Assembly: GCA_022574265.1 (NCBI GenBank)
Contig: JACZSI010000015.1
Coordinates: 1 to 19,019 of the forward strand
Direction of reading: 5' to 3'
DNA from: Chloroflexota bacterium
Lineage (GTDB): Bacteria; Chloroflexota; Dehalococcoidia; Lucifugimonadales; Australimonadaceae
DNA length: 19,019 nt
The stretch's first letter is position 1. Each line of letters starts with the position of its first letter. The position numbers and the translations under genes are program-made. The notes under the pieces are model-generated. The model was not told the origin of the DNA. It ran no database searches and was given only the letters and a program-made list of their open reading frames with translations. Below are positions 18,863 through 19,019 of this stretch, one piece after another.

Positions 18863-19019
18863 TCATTCGTCATCGAACCCCGTGCCCGGCAGGATGTCGG
18901 CGGCACGGCCCTGCACCTTGCGCATGTCCTTCACCCAGAACATCAGCACGACGCCCAGCAGGTAGGACACGGCGAGGACGGAGACGGCCACCGGGAGGCC
19001 GTAGCGCGCCATCAGCGTA
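18863..19019 (-). CDS. C-terminal end of a membrane protein, probably a transporter (partial)
   Basis: Only the last 51 or so codons are in the window. The readable end is a hydrophobic helix (LPVAVSVLAVSYLLGVVLMF) followed by a charged cytoplasmic-looking tail WVKDMRKVQGRAAD and ILPGTGFDDE before the TGA stop. A final membrane helix with a short charged tail is what the C-terminus of an MFS or similar multi-pass transporter looks like, but other membrane proteins are possible. The gene continues beyond the right edge, and its product cannot be named with certainty. It overlaps no other gene and ends 13 bases before the epimerase ATG. Confidence 0.65.
   Translation of the reverse strand, partial: TLMARYGLPVAVSVLAVSYLLGVVLMFWVKDMRKVQGRAADILPGTGFDDE

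Overview
The window is GC-rich bacterial chromosome (about 70% G+C in most genes), read here as part of a Chloroflexota genome, probably Dehalococcoidia-like. The grounds are the base composition, the short CCTGAGCGAAG.. / CCCTGAGCCTGTCGAAGGG dispersed repeats, a RepA-like AAA ATPase with a primase-type zinc ribbon, and an isolated molybdopterin-binding oxidoreductase subunit. This assignment is inference; no rRNA or marker gene is present. No tRNA, rRNA, CRISPR array, insertion sequence or complete prophage was seen.

Layout. Bases 1-698 hold the end of an alpha/beta-hydrolase. Bases 796-1680 (minus) hold a clearly lower-GC gene (about 52% in a sampled stretch) encoding an AbiTii-domain protein, a probable abortive-infection anti-phage factor. 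Divergent from it (1839-3251) is a RepA-like AAA ATPase whose Walker A lysine is replaced by threonine and whose last ~40 codons and stop codon are made of dispersed repeat units. A repeat- and hairpin-bearing spacer follows, then a minus-strand dienelactone hydrolase (3407-4177) with a readable promoter. A 443-base non-coding region holds a terminator-like hairpin with a T-run and two tandem hairpins ahead of gltB-gltD (4621-10627), the two subunits of NADPH-type glutamate synthase, translationally coupled by an 8-base overlap.

Convergent to gltD, with the two stop codons sharing the tetranucleotide CTAG, is a minus-strand run (14302 back to 10624): MFS transporter, SDR oxidoreductase, a protein of unknown function and an NMT1/THI5-like solute-binding-fold protein without a signal peptide. 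It looks like a small-molecule uptake and oxidation unit of unknown substrate. A DUF5658-like membrane protein lies just upstream on the same strand.

At 14942-17933 a strong sigma-70-like promoter drives a xanthine dehydrogenase-family molybdopterin-binding subunit overlapped by a HAD-like hydrolase gene. The usual FAD and 2Fe-2S subunits are absent from the window. The right end (minus strand) carries an NAD-dependent epimerase/dehydratase preceded by the tail of a membrane protein, probably a transporter, cut by the window edge.

The parts most worth a second look are the AbiTii island with its divergent Walker-A-variant ATPase, the repeat-built C-terminus of that ATPase, the structured gltB leader, and the orphan molybdopterin subunit. 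No complete new system can be claimed from this sequence alone.
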